Assembly (NCBI GenBank): GCA_964540965.1
Contig: CAZIOT010000001.1
Location: 186,001-250,000 of the forward strand
Source: JADYZU01 sp964540965
GTDB taxonomy: Bacteria; Pseudomonadota; Alphaproteobacteria; Rhodobacterales; Rhodobacteraceae
DNA: 64,000 nucleotides
Direction of reading: 5' to 3'
Below, piece after piece: positions 32,992-40,736 of the stretch. The notes under the pieces were generated by a model that worked only from the letters and a program-made list of their open reading frames with translations, had not been told where the DNA came from and ran no database searches. Numbering within the stretch: the first letter of the stretch is position 1; the number at the start of each line of letters is the position of its first letter. The translations under genes were made by a program, and so were the position numbers.

Positions 32992-35900
32992 ATGCCTGCT
33001 TTCAATGCGATCCTGATCGGCCATGACACGCTGACCCGCGAATGCGGGCAGATGGTGCTGGATGCCGGAAACACAATCCGTTGTGTCGTGACCCGATCCG
33101 ACGCGGTGCGCGACTGGGCGCTGGCCGCCGGGCTGACCGTTCAGGCGCCAGGGGGCGACCTGCCCGAGGCCGACTGGATCCTCTCCATCGCAAATCTGGA
33201 TGTTCTGCGGCCCGAGGTGCTGACCAAGGCCCGCCGCGGCGCGGTCAATTTCCACGACGGCCCGCTGCCGCGTTATGCCGGGCTGAACGCGCCGGTCTGG
33301 GCCATTCTGAACGGCGAGGCGCGGCACGGAATCAGCTGGCACCTGATCGAGGGCGGGGTGGACGAGGGCCGCGTGCTGGAACAGCGGCTGTTCGACATCG
33401 CCGCCGATGAAACCGCGCTGTCGCTGAACGGCAAATGCTTTGCCGCCGCGCTGGAGAGCTTTCCGGCGGTGGTGGCGCAGTTGCAGGACGGGTTGCGCGC
33501 GATACCGCAGGACCTGTCGCAGCGCAGCTATTTCGCGCGCGACGCCCGCCCGCCCAACGCCGGGCGCATCGACTTTGCCGCGCCGACCCAGGCGATCCTG
33601 CGGCTGGTGCGGGCGCTGGACCATGGCGACTACCCCAACCCGCTGCTGACGGTAAAAATCCTTGCCGGCGGGCGGTTCCTGTCGGTCGGCAAAGCCGAAC
33701 CGACCGAGGGATCGGGGACGCCCGGCACCGTGCTGCGCACGGCCCCGGCGGCGCTGACCGTCGCCACCGGCGACGGTGCCGTGCGCCTGTCGCGGCTGCG
33801 CGACCCTTCGGGGCAGGCGCCGGCGCTGCCGGCCGAAGGCACGGTATTGCCGGGGCCGGACGGGACCGAGGACGAGGCGCTGGCCCGCGCGGTCAGGGAC
33901 GAGGGCCATTGGCGCAAGGCGCTGCGCGACCTTGCCCCGGCCGACCTGCCCGCGCTGGGCGGGGCGCTGGCAAAGGCGCCGCTGGCGCAGGAATTCGCGC
34001 TGGACGGCCTTGCACCCGACGCCGCCCTCGCCCGCTTTGCCGCGATGATCGCCGAGGGCGATGACCGCGGCGCGGTCGATCTTGCGCTGGCCGTGCCGGG
34101 GGGCGGGCTGCTGTCCGACCGGGTGCCGGTGCGGTTTGCCGGCATGGACGGGTTCCCTGACGCTTTGTCTGCGGCGCGTGGCCGAACCCCTTATCCGGCA
34201 GATCTGACGATCCGCCTCGGTGGGCAATCGCCCACCCTACGGGTTGCCCTGTCAGACAGGCCCGGGGATGGCCTGCTCAAGGGCACCGGGCTGACCTTTG
34301 CCGCGTCCGAGGGCCGCGCGCGCCTCACCGCCTGCCCCGACCAGATCTCGCCTGCCGCCTTTGCGCTGATCGCCGCGCGGCTGGCGCATCGGCTGGCCGG
34401 CGGCAGCGGCCTGTCTCAGGCCGACAAGGCCCTGATCGCGCAGGCGAATGCGACCGCGGTCGCCGTCGCCCCCGCCTGCATTCACGACCTGATCGCCACG
34501 CAGGCCGCCCGCACCCCCGCCGCACCGGCGCTGACCTGCGAGGACCGGACCCTGACCTATGCGCAGGTCGATTCCGCCGCCAACCGGCTGGCCCATCGCC
34601 TGATCGCCGCCGGCGTCGGTCCCGGCCAGCCGGTCGGCCTGTTCCTGCGCCGGTCCGAATGGCTGGTCATCGCCGCGCTGGCGATCTGGAAGGCCGGCGG
34701 CGCCTATGTGCCGCTCGACCCTGCCTATCCCGCCGACCGTATCGCGCTTTATGTGCAGGATTCCGGCGCCGCGGTCATCGTCACCGACGCGACGATGGAG
34801 CCGCAGCTGCCGCCCCATGCCGCCCGCATCGTGCGGATCGAGGGCGACGGGCCGATGACCGCGCCCGAACCGCGCGCAAGACCCGATGATCTGGCCTATC
34901 TGATCTATACCTCCGGTTCGACCGGGCGGCCCAAGGGGGTGATGATCGAACACCGGCAGGTCGCCAACTTCCTTGCCGGCATGGACGCGCGGATTGCGCA
35001 CGAGCCGCCGGGCACATGGCTTGCCGTCACCTCGCTGTCCTTCGACATTTCGGTGCTGGAACTGTTCTGGACGCTGGCGCGCGGGTTCCGCGTGGTGGTC
35101 GCCGGGGATGAGGACCGGACGATGGTTGCCAAGGGCCGCATCGGCACCACCGGCCGCGGAATGGAGTTCAGCCTGTATTACTGGGGCAACGACGACGGCA
35201 TCGGGCGCGACAAATACAAGCTGTTGCTCGAAGGCGCCAAATTCGCCGACGAGAACGGCTTTTGCGCCGTCTGGACGCCCGAGCGGCATTTCCATGCCTT
35301 CGGCGGCCCCTACCCGAACCCGGCCGTCACCGGCGCCGCAGTCGCGGCGATCACCCGCAACCTCTCGGTGCGGTCGGGGTCGGTGGTGGCCCCGCTGCAC
35401 CATCCGGTCCGCATCGCCGAGGACTGGGCGGTGATCGACAACCTGACCAATGGGCGCGCCGGGCTGGCCGTCGCCTCGGGCTGGCACCCCGACGATTTCG
35501 TGCTGCGCCCCGAAAACGCCCCGCCCGACAACAAGGCGGCGATGTTCCGCGCGGTCGAGGATGTGCGCAAGCTGTGGCGGGGCGAGGCGCTGGAATATGA
35601 CATGCCGCATGGCCGCGTCACCTTGCGGTCGCAGCCGCGCCCGGTGTCGGCCGAGGTGCCGATCTGGGTCACCATCGCCGGAAACCCCGACACCTGGCGC
35701 GAGGCCGGGACGATCGGCGCACATGTGCTGACCCATCTGCTGGGCCAGTCGATCGGCGAACTTACCGGCAAGATCGCGATCTATCATGAGGCGTTGCGCG
35801 CCGCCGGCCACGATCCGAAGGATTTCAAGGTGTCGCTGATGCTGCACACCTATCTGGCCGAAACCCGCGAGGCCGCCCGCGCTGCTGCGAAAAAGCCTAT

Positions 35901-37476
35901 GCAGGATTATCTTCTGTCCGCCGCCGGCCTGATCAAGCAATACGCCTGGGCCTTTCCGGCCTTCAAGCGGCCCAGGGGGATGACCAGCCCCGGCGACCTG
36001 GACCTGCGCGAGCTGGACCCCGAGGTGGTGCAGGCGATCCTCGATTTCGCCTTCGACCGCTATTTCGAGGAGTCGGGCCTGTTCGGCACCATCGAGGACG
36101 CGCTCGACCGGGTGGAACAGCTCAAGCGGATCGGCATCGGCGAGATCGCCTGCCTGATCGACTATGGCATCGACAAGGACACCGTGCTTGGCGGGCTGGC
36201 GCCGCTGGCCCAGGTCCTGCACCGCGCCAATGCCGGCGATGACCTGGCCGAGGACGATTTCAGCCTTGCGGCGCAGATCGTCCGCCATGGCGTGACGCAT
36301 CTGCAATGCACGCCGTCGATGGCGCGGATGCTGGTGACCAATGACGACAGCCGCGCGGCGCTGGCCCGCGTCCGTCACCTGCTGGTCGGCGGCGAGGCGC
36401 TGCCGGGGTCCCTGGTCGCCGACCTGCGCGCCGCCAGCGGCGCCACGATCAGCAACATGTATGGCCCCACCGAAACCACCATCTGGTCGACCACCGCTGC
36501 CGCCGATGCGGCAGAAGCCACCGGCCCGGTCGGCACGCCCATCGCGAATACGCAGGTGCATGTGCTGGATGCGGCGATGGCCGAGGTCGCGCCCGGTGTC
36601 GCCGGCGAACTCTGGATCGGCGGCGATGGCGTGGCGCGCGGCTATTGGCAGCGGCCCGACCTGACGGCGGAACGCTTTGTCAGCGATCCGGCGCGCGGGC
36701 GGCTATACCGCACCGGCGATCTGGCGCGCTGGCGGGCGGACGGCGGGCTCGATTTCCTTGGCCGCGCCGACCATCAGGTGAAACTGCGCGGCTATCGCAT
36801 CGAACTGGGCGAGATCGAGGCGGCGCTGGACGCGCAGCCCGGCATCCGGCAATCGGTCGTCCTCGCGCGCGAGGACGTGCCGGGCGTGGTGCAACTGGTC
36901 GGCTATGTACTGGCCGATGTGGCGGACGAGGCGGCGCTCAAGGCGGCGCTGGCAAGGGTGCTGCCGCCGCATATGGTGCCGGCGCGGATCGTGCGGCTGG
37001 ACGCCCTGCCACTGACGCCGAACCGCAAGATCGACCGCAAGGCGCTGCCGGCCCCGGCAGCGTCGGCGCGGCCAGTGGCGCCTGCGGCGCCGGCGGCCGC
37101 GCGGGCCGCGCCCTCCGCCGCCACGGCGGCGATGGGCGCGGGCGACACCCAGCGGCGCATCGCGGAAATCTGGTCGCGCATCCTTGGCGTCGATGCCATC
37201 GGCCCGCGCGACAGCTTCTTTGACCTTGGCGGGCATTCGCTGCTGGCGGTGCAGGCGCATCGCGACATCCGCGACGGGCTGGGCGCCCGGCATGTGACGA
37301 TCACCGATATCTTCCGCTTCCCGACGCTGGCCGCTCTGGCGGCGCGGGTGGACGCAGGTTTCGCGCCCGCCGCCCCGGTGCCCGAGCCGGAACCGGCGCT
37401 TGCCGGCGCCGATACGCGTTCCGACGCCATGGCGCGGCGCCGCGAATTGCGCGCCCGTCGCGGCGGCGACAGGTGA
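32992..37476 (+). CDS. NRPS-like protein: formyltransferase - adenylation domain with embedded luciferase-like monooxygenase - carrier protein
   Basis: A 1494-residue protein. Residues about 1-290 are a formyltransferase: N86 and H88 in VNFHDGPLPRYAG and D124 in GGVDEGRV keep the spacing of methionyl-tRNA formyltransferase. Residues about 300-480 faintly resemble the second half of a condensation domain, without HHxxxDG. The adenylation domain starts near 500 (YTSGSTGRPKG near 640; MYGPTET near 1157; NRKIDRK with K1346). Between its A4 and A5 motifs, residues about 722-1085 form a flavin-dependent luciferase-like monooxygenase of the MupA/Atu3671 type (FCAVWTPERHFHAFGG). The carrier serine is S1416. 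Hand-aligned specificity residues are D685 I686 L689 Q1105 L1131 G1133 M1156 I1164 W1165 K1346, close to the glycine code. There is no TE. ATG 32992 has GGAGG at 32982; GTG 32971 would overlap the previous stop. Glycine loading, N-formylation and oxidation are inferred. Confidence 0.92.
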   Translation: MPAFNAILIGHDTLTRECGQMVLDAGNTIRCVVTRSDAVRDWALAAGLTVQAPGGDLPEADWILSIANLDVLRPEVLTKARRGAVNFHDGPLPRYAGLNAPVWAILNGEARHGISWHLIEGGVDEGRVLEQRLFDIAADETALSLNGKCFAAALESFPAVVAQLQDGLRAIPQDLSQRSYFARDARPPNAGRIDFAAPTQAILRLVRALDHGDYPNPLLTVKILAGGRFLSVGKAEPTEGSGTPGTVLRTAPAALTVATGDGAVRLSRLRDPSGQAPALPAEGTVLPGPDGTEDEALARAVRDEGHWRKALRDLAPADLPALGGALAKAPLAQEFALDGLAPDAALARFAAMIAEGDDRGAVDLALAVPGGGLLSDRVPVRFAGMDGFPDALSAARGRTPYPADLTIRLGGQSPTLRVALSDRPGDGLLKGTGLTFAASEGRARLTACPDQISPAAFALIAARLAHRLAGGSGLSQADKALIAQANATAVAVAPACIHDLIATQAARTPAAPALTCEDRTLTYAQVDSAANRLAHRLIAAGVGPGQPVGLFLRRSEWLVIAALAIWKAGGAYVPLDPAYPADRIALYVQDSGAAVIVTDATMEPQLPPHAARIVRIEGDGPMTAPEPRARPDDLAYLIYTSGSTGRPKGVMIEHRQVANFLAGMDARIAHEPPGTWLAVTSLSFDISVLELFWTLARGFRVVVAGDEDRTMVAKGRIGTTGRGMEFSLYYWGNDDGIGRDKYKLLLEGAKFADENGFCAVWTPERHFHAFGGPYPNPAVTGAAVAAITRNLSVRSGSVVAPLHHPVRIAEDWAVIDNLTNGRAGLAVASGWHPDDFVLRPENAPPDNKAAMFRAVEDVRKLWRGEALEYDMPHGRVTLRSQPRPVSAEVPIWVTIAGNPDTWREAGTIGAHVLTHLLGQSIGELTGKIAIYHEALRAAGHDPKDFKVSLMLHTYLAETREAARAAAKKPMQDYLLSAAGLIKQYAWAFPAFKRPRGMTSPGDLDLRELDPEVVQAILDFAFDRYFEESGLFGTIEDALDRVEQLKRIGIGEIACLIDYGIDKDTVLGGLAPLAQVLHRANAGDDLAEDDFSLAAQIVRHGVTHLQCTPSMARMLVTNDDSRAALARVRHLLVGGEALPGSLVADLRAASGATISNMYGPTETTIWSTTAAADAAEATGPVGTPIANTQVHVLDAAMAEVAPGVAGELWIGGDGVARGYWQRPDLTAERFVSDPARGRLYRTGDLARWRADGGLDFLGRADHQVKLRGYRIELGEIEAALDAQPGIRQSVVLAREDVPGVVQLVGYVLADVADEAALKAALARVLPPHMVPARIVRLDALPLTPNRKIDRKALPAPAASARPVAPAAPAAARAAPSAATAAMGAGDTQRRIAEIWSRILGVDAIGPRDSFFDLGGHSLLAVQAHRDIRDGLGARHVTITDIFRFPTLAALAARVDAGFAPAAPVPEPEPALAGADTRSDAMARRRELRARRGGDR
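34218..34240 (+). repeat. palindromic repeat copy inside the NRPS-like gene
   Basis: A 23-bp unit reading CGGTGGGCAATCGCCCACCC then TAC, identical to the 4353-4375 copy at 20 of 23 positions. It is in frame and encodes GGQSPTLR in the region between the formyltransferase and adenylation domains. The reading frame and CTA leucine codon are the same as in the PKS copy. Confidence 0.8.
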
Positions 37477-38084
37477 CCGATCCGCTGGCCGCGCTGCGGG
37501 CGATCCTGCCCGCGGCCGTGTCCATCGCCGGCGGCCGGGTTGCGGCGCTCGATACGGCCCTGTGGCCGGGCGAGGCGCTGTCCGCCGCGGCGCGACCGGC
37601 CCGCCGGGCCGAATTCGCCGCGGGTCGCAGCGCCGCGCGGGCGGCGCTTGCTGCGGCGGGCCTGCCGCCCGCCGCCTTGCCGCGCGACAAGCGCGGCCTG
37701 CCGGTCTGGCCCGCGGGCCTCACCGGCAGCATCACCCATGCCGGCGGCTGGGCCCTTGCCGCCGTGACCCGCCTGCCCGCCGGCCTTGGCCTGGATGCCG
37801 AAGAGGCCGGCGCCGACCTGGCCCTGGCCGACATCGCCACCCCGGCCGAGCGTGCCGCCGCCCCCGACCCGATCCGGCTCTTTTCCGCCAAGGAGGCCGC
37901 CTACAAGGCGCAATTCCCCCGCAGCGGCGCGCTGCTGGCCTTCACCGATCTGGAAATCACCTTTACGGGCGGCGCCTTTGCCGCCCGCTTCACCCGGGAC
38001 GTGCCGCCGTTCGCGCGTGGGCACGTCCTGCACGGCCGGCAGGCGCAGGCGGCGGGGCTGATCCTGTCCGTCGTGGTTTTCTGA
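37473..38084 (+). CDS. 4'-phosphopantetheinyl transferase, EntD/Sfp superfamily
   Basis: A 203-residue enzyme that converts apo carrier proteins to the holo form using coenzyme A. EntD-type motifs are in order: AGRSAARAALAAAG, RGLPVWPAGLTGSITHAGG, the metal-binding GLDAEE, and LFSAKEAAYKAQFP (the FSxKEAxYK signature). Two carrier domains, S1758 of the PKS and S1416 of the NRPS-like protein, are encoded immediately upstream and are the likely targets. GTG at 37473 overlaps the NRPS stop (GTGA). It closes the PKS-GT-NRPS-PPTase operon; a 179-nt gap follows. Confidence 0.93.
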   Translation: MTDPLAALRAILPAAVSIAGGRVAALDTALWPGEALSAAARPARRAEFAAGRSAARAALAAAGLPPAALPRDKRGLPVWPAGLTGSITHAGGWALAAVTRLPAGLGLDAEEAGADLALADIATPAERAAAPDPIRLFSAKEAAYKAQFPRSGALLAFTDLEITFTGGAFAARFTRDVPPFARGHVLHGRQAQAAGLILSVVVF

Positions 38085-38263
38085 AACCGAAACAGTCCGT
38101 TGCCGCCCATTCACGCCGACGTTTCTGGCCAAAAACCACCATTTCGCCTAAATTCCGCCTTGGGTGTGGCGGCAATCTGGCGCGGGCTGCGGGAATCGCA
38201 GGCCGTTTGGCTGTCGCGGCCCGCGTCCTTTGCCCCTAGCGGGGCGGCTGGAAGGAGCGTGGC

Positions 38264-39601
38264 ATGGGCCCGATCGGCAGTTTTCGCGATCAACTGGCGG
38301 CGCTGTGGCGCAAGGCCTGGCTGATTGCCCTGGTCATCGCGGCCGGCGTGCCGCTGGCCGTCGCCTTTGCCCTGTCCAAGCCCCGCATCTACGAGGCGAC
38401 GTCGGTGATCCAGATCGAGGCGCCCGAAATCACCGTGACCACCACCGGCCAGACCCAAGGCGTGACGGCGGATGCACAGCTTGACCTCATCATCCAGAAC
38501 CTGATGGCGCGCGACAATATCGCCGCGCTGGCCGACCGTTTCGGCCTGTTCCCCGAGGCCGGCAGCCCGATTGTCCGGGTCGCCCTGGTGCGGCAGGCGA
38601 TCACCGCGACCAAGCTGGTTGATCCGGCACAGGCCTGGCGCCCCGACGTGCAGCCTTCGGGCCTGTCGATCACCGTCCGGCTGGGCGATGCCGATGCCGC
38701 CGCGCAAGTGGCCAATGCCGCCGTCGACCAGATCGTGGCCGAGGCGCGGGCACGGTCCGAGGGGCGCACCGAGCGGACACTGGCCTTCCTCGTCTCCGAA
38801 GAGGCGCGGGTGTCCGGCGAGATCGCCGGGATCGAAGGCCGCATCGCCGCCTTCCGCGCCACCAATGTCGATTCCCTGCCCGAGGGGCTGACCGCGCAGC
38901 GCGACCGCCTGAACCGCCTGAGCGAGCAGCAGTTGTCGCTGGAACAAAGCCGGATCGAGCTTTTGGGCGAACAGGGCCGGATGCGGGCCGAGGATGTGGC
39001 GGCGCAGGATCAATTGCTGTCGAGCCAGATCGCCCTAGTCACGCAGGACATCGCCGGCATCCAGGCCGCCCTTGCCGCCGCGCCCGAGGTCGAGCGTGAG
39101 TTGTCGGCAATGACGCGGACGCTTGACCAGCTTGAGGCCGAACTGACGGTTCTGACCCAGCAGCGGACCGCGGCGGCAATGGAGCAGACGCTGGCCAGCC
39201 AGGAACAGTCGCAGCATTTCGAGGTGCTGGAAACCGCCGTCGTGCCCGAATATCCGGTGTCGGCCAGCCGCAAGAAGGTGGCGCTGGCGGGCATCGCCGC
39301 AGTGGTCATTGCCGCGCTGGGCCTCGCCCTTGGGCTCGAGATGCTGCATCCGGCGATCCGCACCGCGGCGCAGATGGAGCGGCAACTGGGTGTGCAGCCG
39401 GTGATCGTCGTGCCGCGACTGCGGACGCGGCGCGGCCGCATCGGGCGGCGGATCGGTCTGGTCGCGGGGCTGGCCGCGCTTGCGGCCCTTGCGGCAGCCG
39501 CCCTGCGCTGGGGCGGGCAGATCGTCGCCGGACTGGCAGGACTGGCCCAGCGGCAGGCCGCGCCGGTGCGGGTCGCGGTCTCGCCCCGCCGCCGTCAATA
39601 A
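38264..39601 (+). CDS. GumC/Wzz-like polysaccharide chain-length / export protein (PCP family)
   Basis: A 445-residue inner-membrane protein. An N-terminal helix (about 17-37) and a second helix (about 295-318) flank a long periplasmic domain with coiled coil (roughly residues 160-290). The Wzz signature region before the second helix, VVPEYPVSASRKKVALAG, is present. A third hydrophobic stretch near 395-420 precedes a basic tail, which is unusual for Wzz. There is no fused tyrosine-kinase domain; the next gene, on the other strand, supplies one. It would control chain length and form the periplasmic part of the export channel. GGAAGGAG upstream of ATG 38264 is a strong ribosome site. The last 7 nt overlap the convergent kinase-like gene. 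Confidence 0.85.
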   Translation: MGPIGSFRDQLAALWRKAWLIALVIAAGVPLAVAFALSKPRIYEATSVIQIEAPEITVTTTGQTQGVTADAQLDLIIQNLMARDNIAALADRFGLFPEAGSPIVRVALVRQAITATKLVDPAQAWRPDVQPSGLSITVRLGDADAAAQVANAAVDQIVAEARARSEGRTERTLAFLVSEEARVSGEIAGIEGRIAAFRATNVDSLPEGLTAQRDRLNRLSEQQLSLEQSRIELLGEQGRMRAEDVAAQDQLLSSQIALVTQDIAGIQAALAAAPEVERELSAMTRTLDQLEAELTVLTQQRTAAAMEQTLASQEQSQHFEVLETAVVPEYPVSASRKKVALAGIAAVVIAALGLALGLEMLHPAIRTAAQMERQLGVQPVIVVPRLRTRRGRIGRRIGLVAGLAALAALAAAALRWGGQIVAGLAGLAQRQAAPVRVAVSPRRRQ

Positions 39602-40635
39602 CTGTATTCGTCCAGGCCCTCGCCATCGGCCTTGTTCAGGATCATGCCCAGGATCGGTTTGTCCTCGCCGATGCGGCGGATCGATTCGCGCACCTCGCGC
39701 GGCGTGGTCTTGCCGCCGCCGACCACCATCAGGATGCAGTCGTAAAGCGGCCGCAGCGCGATGACATCATCCTGCGCCAGCGCCGGCGGCAGGTCGAACA
39801 GCATGATATCGGGGGCGAATTCGGCGTCGATCCGTTCAAGGGTCGCTGCGGTGGCCGGATCCTGGAACAGTTCGGCGGCAAAGGCTTCGCGACGGTCGTT
39901 CAGGCCAAGCGCGACATTGTCGCCGATATGCAGCCCGTTCTGGGCAAAGCGGCGCAGGTGCCGCGCCGGCGGCGTCAGCCCGCGCAGCATGTCGCCGATG
40001 CTGCCGGGGTCGGCGACGCCAAGATATTTCGCCAGCGCCGGCATCCGCAGGTCCAGGTCCAGAAGGACGGTGCGGCTTTGGTCATAGCGTGACAGCGCCA
40101 CGGCAAGGTTCAGCGCGGTAAAGGACTTGCCGCAGCCCTTGGTGGGCGAGGTGATGCCGACCCTTTTCCAGCCACGTTCGGCCATCGCCTGCACCATCCG
40201 CGTGCGCAGCACGTCGAAGGCGCCATGCGCGGGATCGACCCGCGCCGCGGTAATGACCAGGTTGCGCTCAAGCTGCACCGGATCGACCGCGATCGACGCC
40301 AGCCCGGCCCAGTTGGACTGAAGGGTTCCGGACGCGGGCGTCGGCGCCGCGGGGGTTTCCACGGTGGGCGCCGGTTCGACTGCGACAGGTTCCTGCGCGG
40401 CGGGATTGGCGGGCGCTCCCTCGGGCGGAATGGGCCGTGGCCCGGCTGGCGCAGTCTCTGGCGCAATCTCCGCCAGCGCCTCTTGCGTCTCGATCACCGC
40501 CTTGCGCAACTCGTGCAGCCCCGAGGGGCCGGGCGTTTCCGGCCGGTCAAGGCGGGCGATCTCAGCCAGGATGCGGTCGCGCGCGCCGGGGTCGAGGCGG
40601 GGGCGGCCTTTGCGGTATTTGCTGTTGTCGGTCAT
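39595..40635 (-). CDS. CpsD/CapB-like tyrosine-kinase-family ATPase
   Basis: A 346-residue cytoplasmic P-loop protein. Residues 1-115 are low-complexity and Pro/Ala-rich. The BY-kinase core follows: Walker A GITSPTKGCGKS (about 160-171), Walker A' VLLDLDLRMPALAKYLG, and Walker B IMLFDLPPALAQDD. Bacterial tyrosine kinases end in a tyrosine cluster; here only two tyrosines remain at the very end (DEYSY), so autophosphorylation would be limited. It probably partners the GumC-like protein whose gene converges on it. It is the first gene of no obvious operon: the fused oxidoreductase gene ends 101 nt upstream on the same strand. Confidence 0.85.
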   Translation of the reverse strand: MTDNSKYRKGRPRLDPGARDRILAEIARLDRPETPGPSGLHELRKAVIETQEALAEIAPETAPAGPRPIPPEGAPANPAAQEPVAVEPAPTVETPAAPTPASGTLQSNWAGLASIAVDPVQLERNLVITAARVDPAHGAFDVLRTRMVQAMAERGWKRVGITSPTKGCGKSFTALNLAVALSRYDQSRTVLLDLDLRMPALAKYLGVADPGSIGDMLRGLTPPARHLRRFAQNGLHIGDNVALGLNDRREAFAAELFQDPATAATLERIDAEFAPDIMLFDLPPALAQDDVIALRPLYDCILMVVGGGKTTPREVRESIRRIGEDKPILGMILNKADGEGLDEYSY

Positions 40636-40736
40636 GCCCGCATCCTGCCCTGCCCGTTCCGGGCCTTGCCTGCAAGGAACACCGTAAATCTGGCAGAAAT
40701 ACGCCGGAAAGCGAGAGTTTGCGGCCCTCGCCGCTG

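Noticed and set aside
38232..38245. GCCCC-TAGC-GGGGC hairpin in the leader of the GumC-like gene
   Set aside because: It is only a 5-bp stem, too short to call a terminator or riboswitch, and it lies just before the ribosome site without a flanking structure.
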